A program made the position numbers and the translations under genes. From assembly GCF_002932875.1 (NCBI RefSeq), contig NZ_PSWS01000063.1, positions 1 through 64,000 on the forward strand: a stretch of 64,000 bases of DNA, written 5' to 3'. The stretch comes from Rathayibacter tritici (GTDB lineage: Bacteria > Actinomycetota > Actinomycetes > Actinomycetales > Microbacteriaceae). Below, piece by piece: positions 63,684 through 64,000 of the stretch. Under the pieces are notes generated by a model. It was not told the DNA's origin. It was given only the letters and a program-made list of their open reading frames with translations, and searched no databases. Position 1 is the first letter of the stretch; every line of letters begins with the position of its first letter.

Positions 63684-64000
63684 GTGAGCCCGACTCCCCG
63701 CGCCCCCCGGCGCAGCCACGTCCTCGACGTCGCTCCCCTCCGCGAGTCCCCCGCCTTCGCCCGCCTCTGGGCCGGCACCGTGATCTCCGGCATCGGCGGC
63801 CAGATGACGATCGTCGCGGTCGGCCTGCACATCGACGAACTCACCGGCTCGACCCTGGCTGTCGCGCTTGTCGGCGTGGTGGCGCTGGTGCCGACCGTGA
63901 TCGCCGGACTCTACGGCGGGATGCTCGCCGACGCGTTCGACCGCCGCCTGGTGCTGCTGCTCGCCGCGATCGTGGCCTGGGGCTCGACCGCGGGCATCGC
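63684..64000 (+). CDS. MFS transporter, 3'-truncated by the window end
   Basis: First 105 codons from GTG 63684; the frame runs open to the end. A polar head (about 30 residues) precedes membrane helices at about 30-50, 57-78 and 92-105. The MFS loop motif A is GGMLADAFDRR. The start LRESPAFARLWAGTVISGIG is typical of the EntS/antibiotic-exporter-like MFS group. Substrate unknown. GGAG or a GACACT -10 (63671-63676) could serve the start. Confidence 0.85.
   Translation, partial: MSPTPRAPRRSHVLDVAPLRESPAFARLWAGTVISGIGGQMTIVAVGLHIDELTGSTLAVALVGVVALVPTVIAGLYGGMLADAFDRRLVLLLAAIVAWGSTAGI

Overview
The window is GC-rich (roughly 70%), almost fully coding chromosomal DNA from a high-GC Gram-positive bacterium. 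Gene content and order point to the actinobacterial family Microbacteriaceae: tyrS beside a leftward rRNA operon leader, argCJBDFH without argR, hisC-hisB-hisH-priA, lexA divergent from a LysM gene, and pgsA-cinA-clgR-DUF3046-recA-recX-miaB-miaA-dapF. The genus cannot be fixed from this sequence alone. Nearly everything is core metabolism and housekeeping. No insertion sequence, prophage, CRISPR array or tRNA gene was seen.

Layout. 1-0.6 kb: leader and promoters of an rRNA operon that continues off the left edge. 0.6-3.3 kb: tyrS, and a divergent SatD-like HTH gene with a membrane-protein partner, preceded by a double operator. 3.3-11 kb: arginine operon argC-J-B-D-F-H, followed by a tiny membrane ORF and a 3-methyladenine glycosylase. 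11-14.6 kb: pheST. 14.7-18.1 kb: glutamate-type ABC transporter gluABCD. 18.2-20.5 kb: infC-rpmI-rplT and an rRNA methyltransferase. 20.8-25.3 kb: DUF1844, SseB-like, and hisC/hisB/hisH/priA. 25.3-26.7 kb: LysM division-inhibitor candidate and lexA with LexA boxes. 26.8-30.2 kb: metE-metF. 30.4-36 kb: hflX, an RsmC-like methyltransferase, dapF, miaA, miaB. 36-40.2 kb: recX, recA, DUF3046, clgR, cinA, pgsA. 40.2-45.9 kb: ftsK, RNase J, dapA. 46-47.5 kb: an accessory islet, made of an AbiEi/DUF559 nuclease-like gene between two short-tandem-repeat arrays and inverted copies of a small repeat. 47.5-54.1 kb: thyX, thioredoxin-like/DUF4395 pair, epimerase, TPR protein, dapB, a truncated acetyltransferase, a histidine phosphatase and an M16 protease. 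54.2-58.4 kb: two aldo/keto-reductase-like paralogues around an alpha-glucosidase. 58.5-64 kb: pnp with a long leader, rpsO, small secreted or membrane proteins, and the start of an MFS transporter.

How the genes work together. dapA, dapB and dapF supply lysine and peptidoglycan diaminopimelate. thyX makes dTMP and yields dihydrofolate; metF feeds metE. lexA, recA, recX and the LysM protein form an SOS module. recX-recA and miaB-miaA-dapF lie head-to-tail.

Two patterns run through the window. First, at least 18 genes have a TANNNT -10 hexamer ending 6-8 nt before the start codon, the signature of leaderless transcription. Second, short tandem repeats (15, 16, 17 and 19 bp units) cluster in the right-hand 18 kb, with none noticed in the left 45 kb. 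The least explained locus is the nuclease-like gene at 46309-47163 with its flanking repeats.
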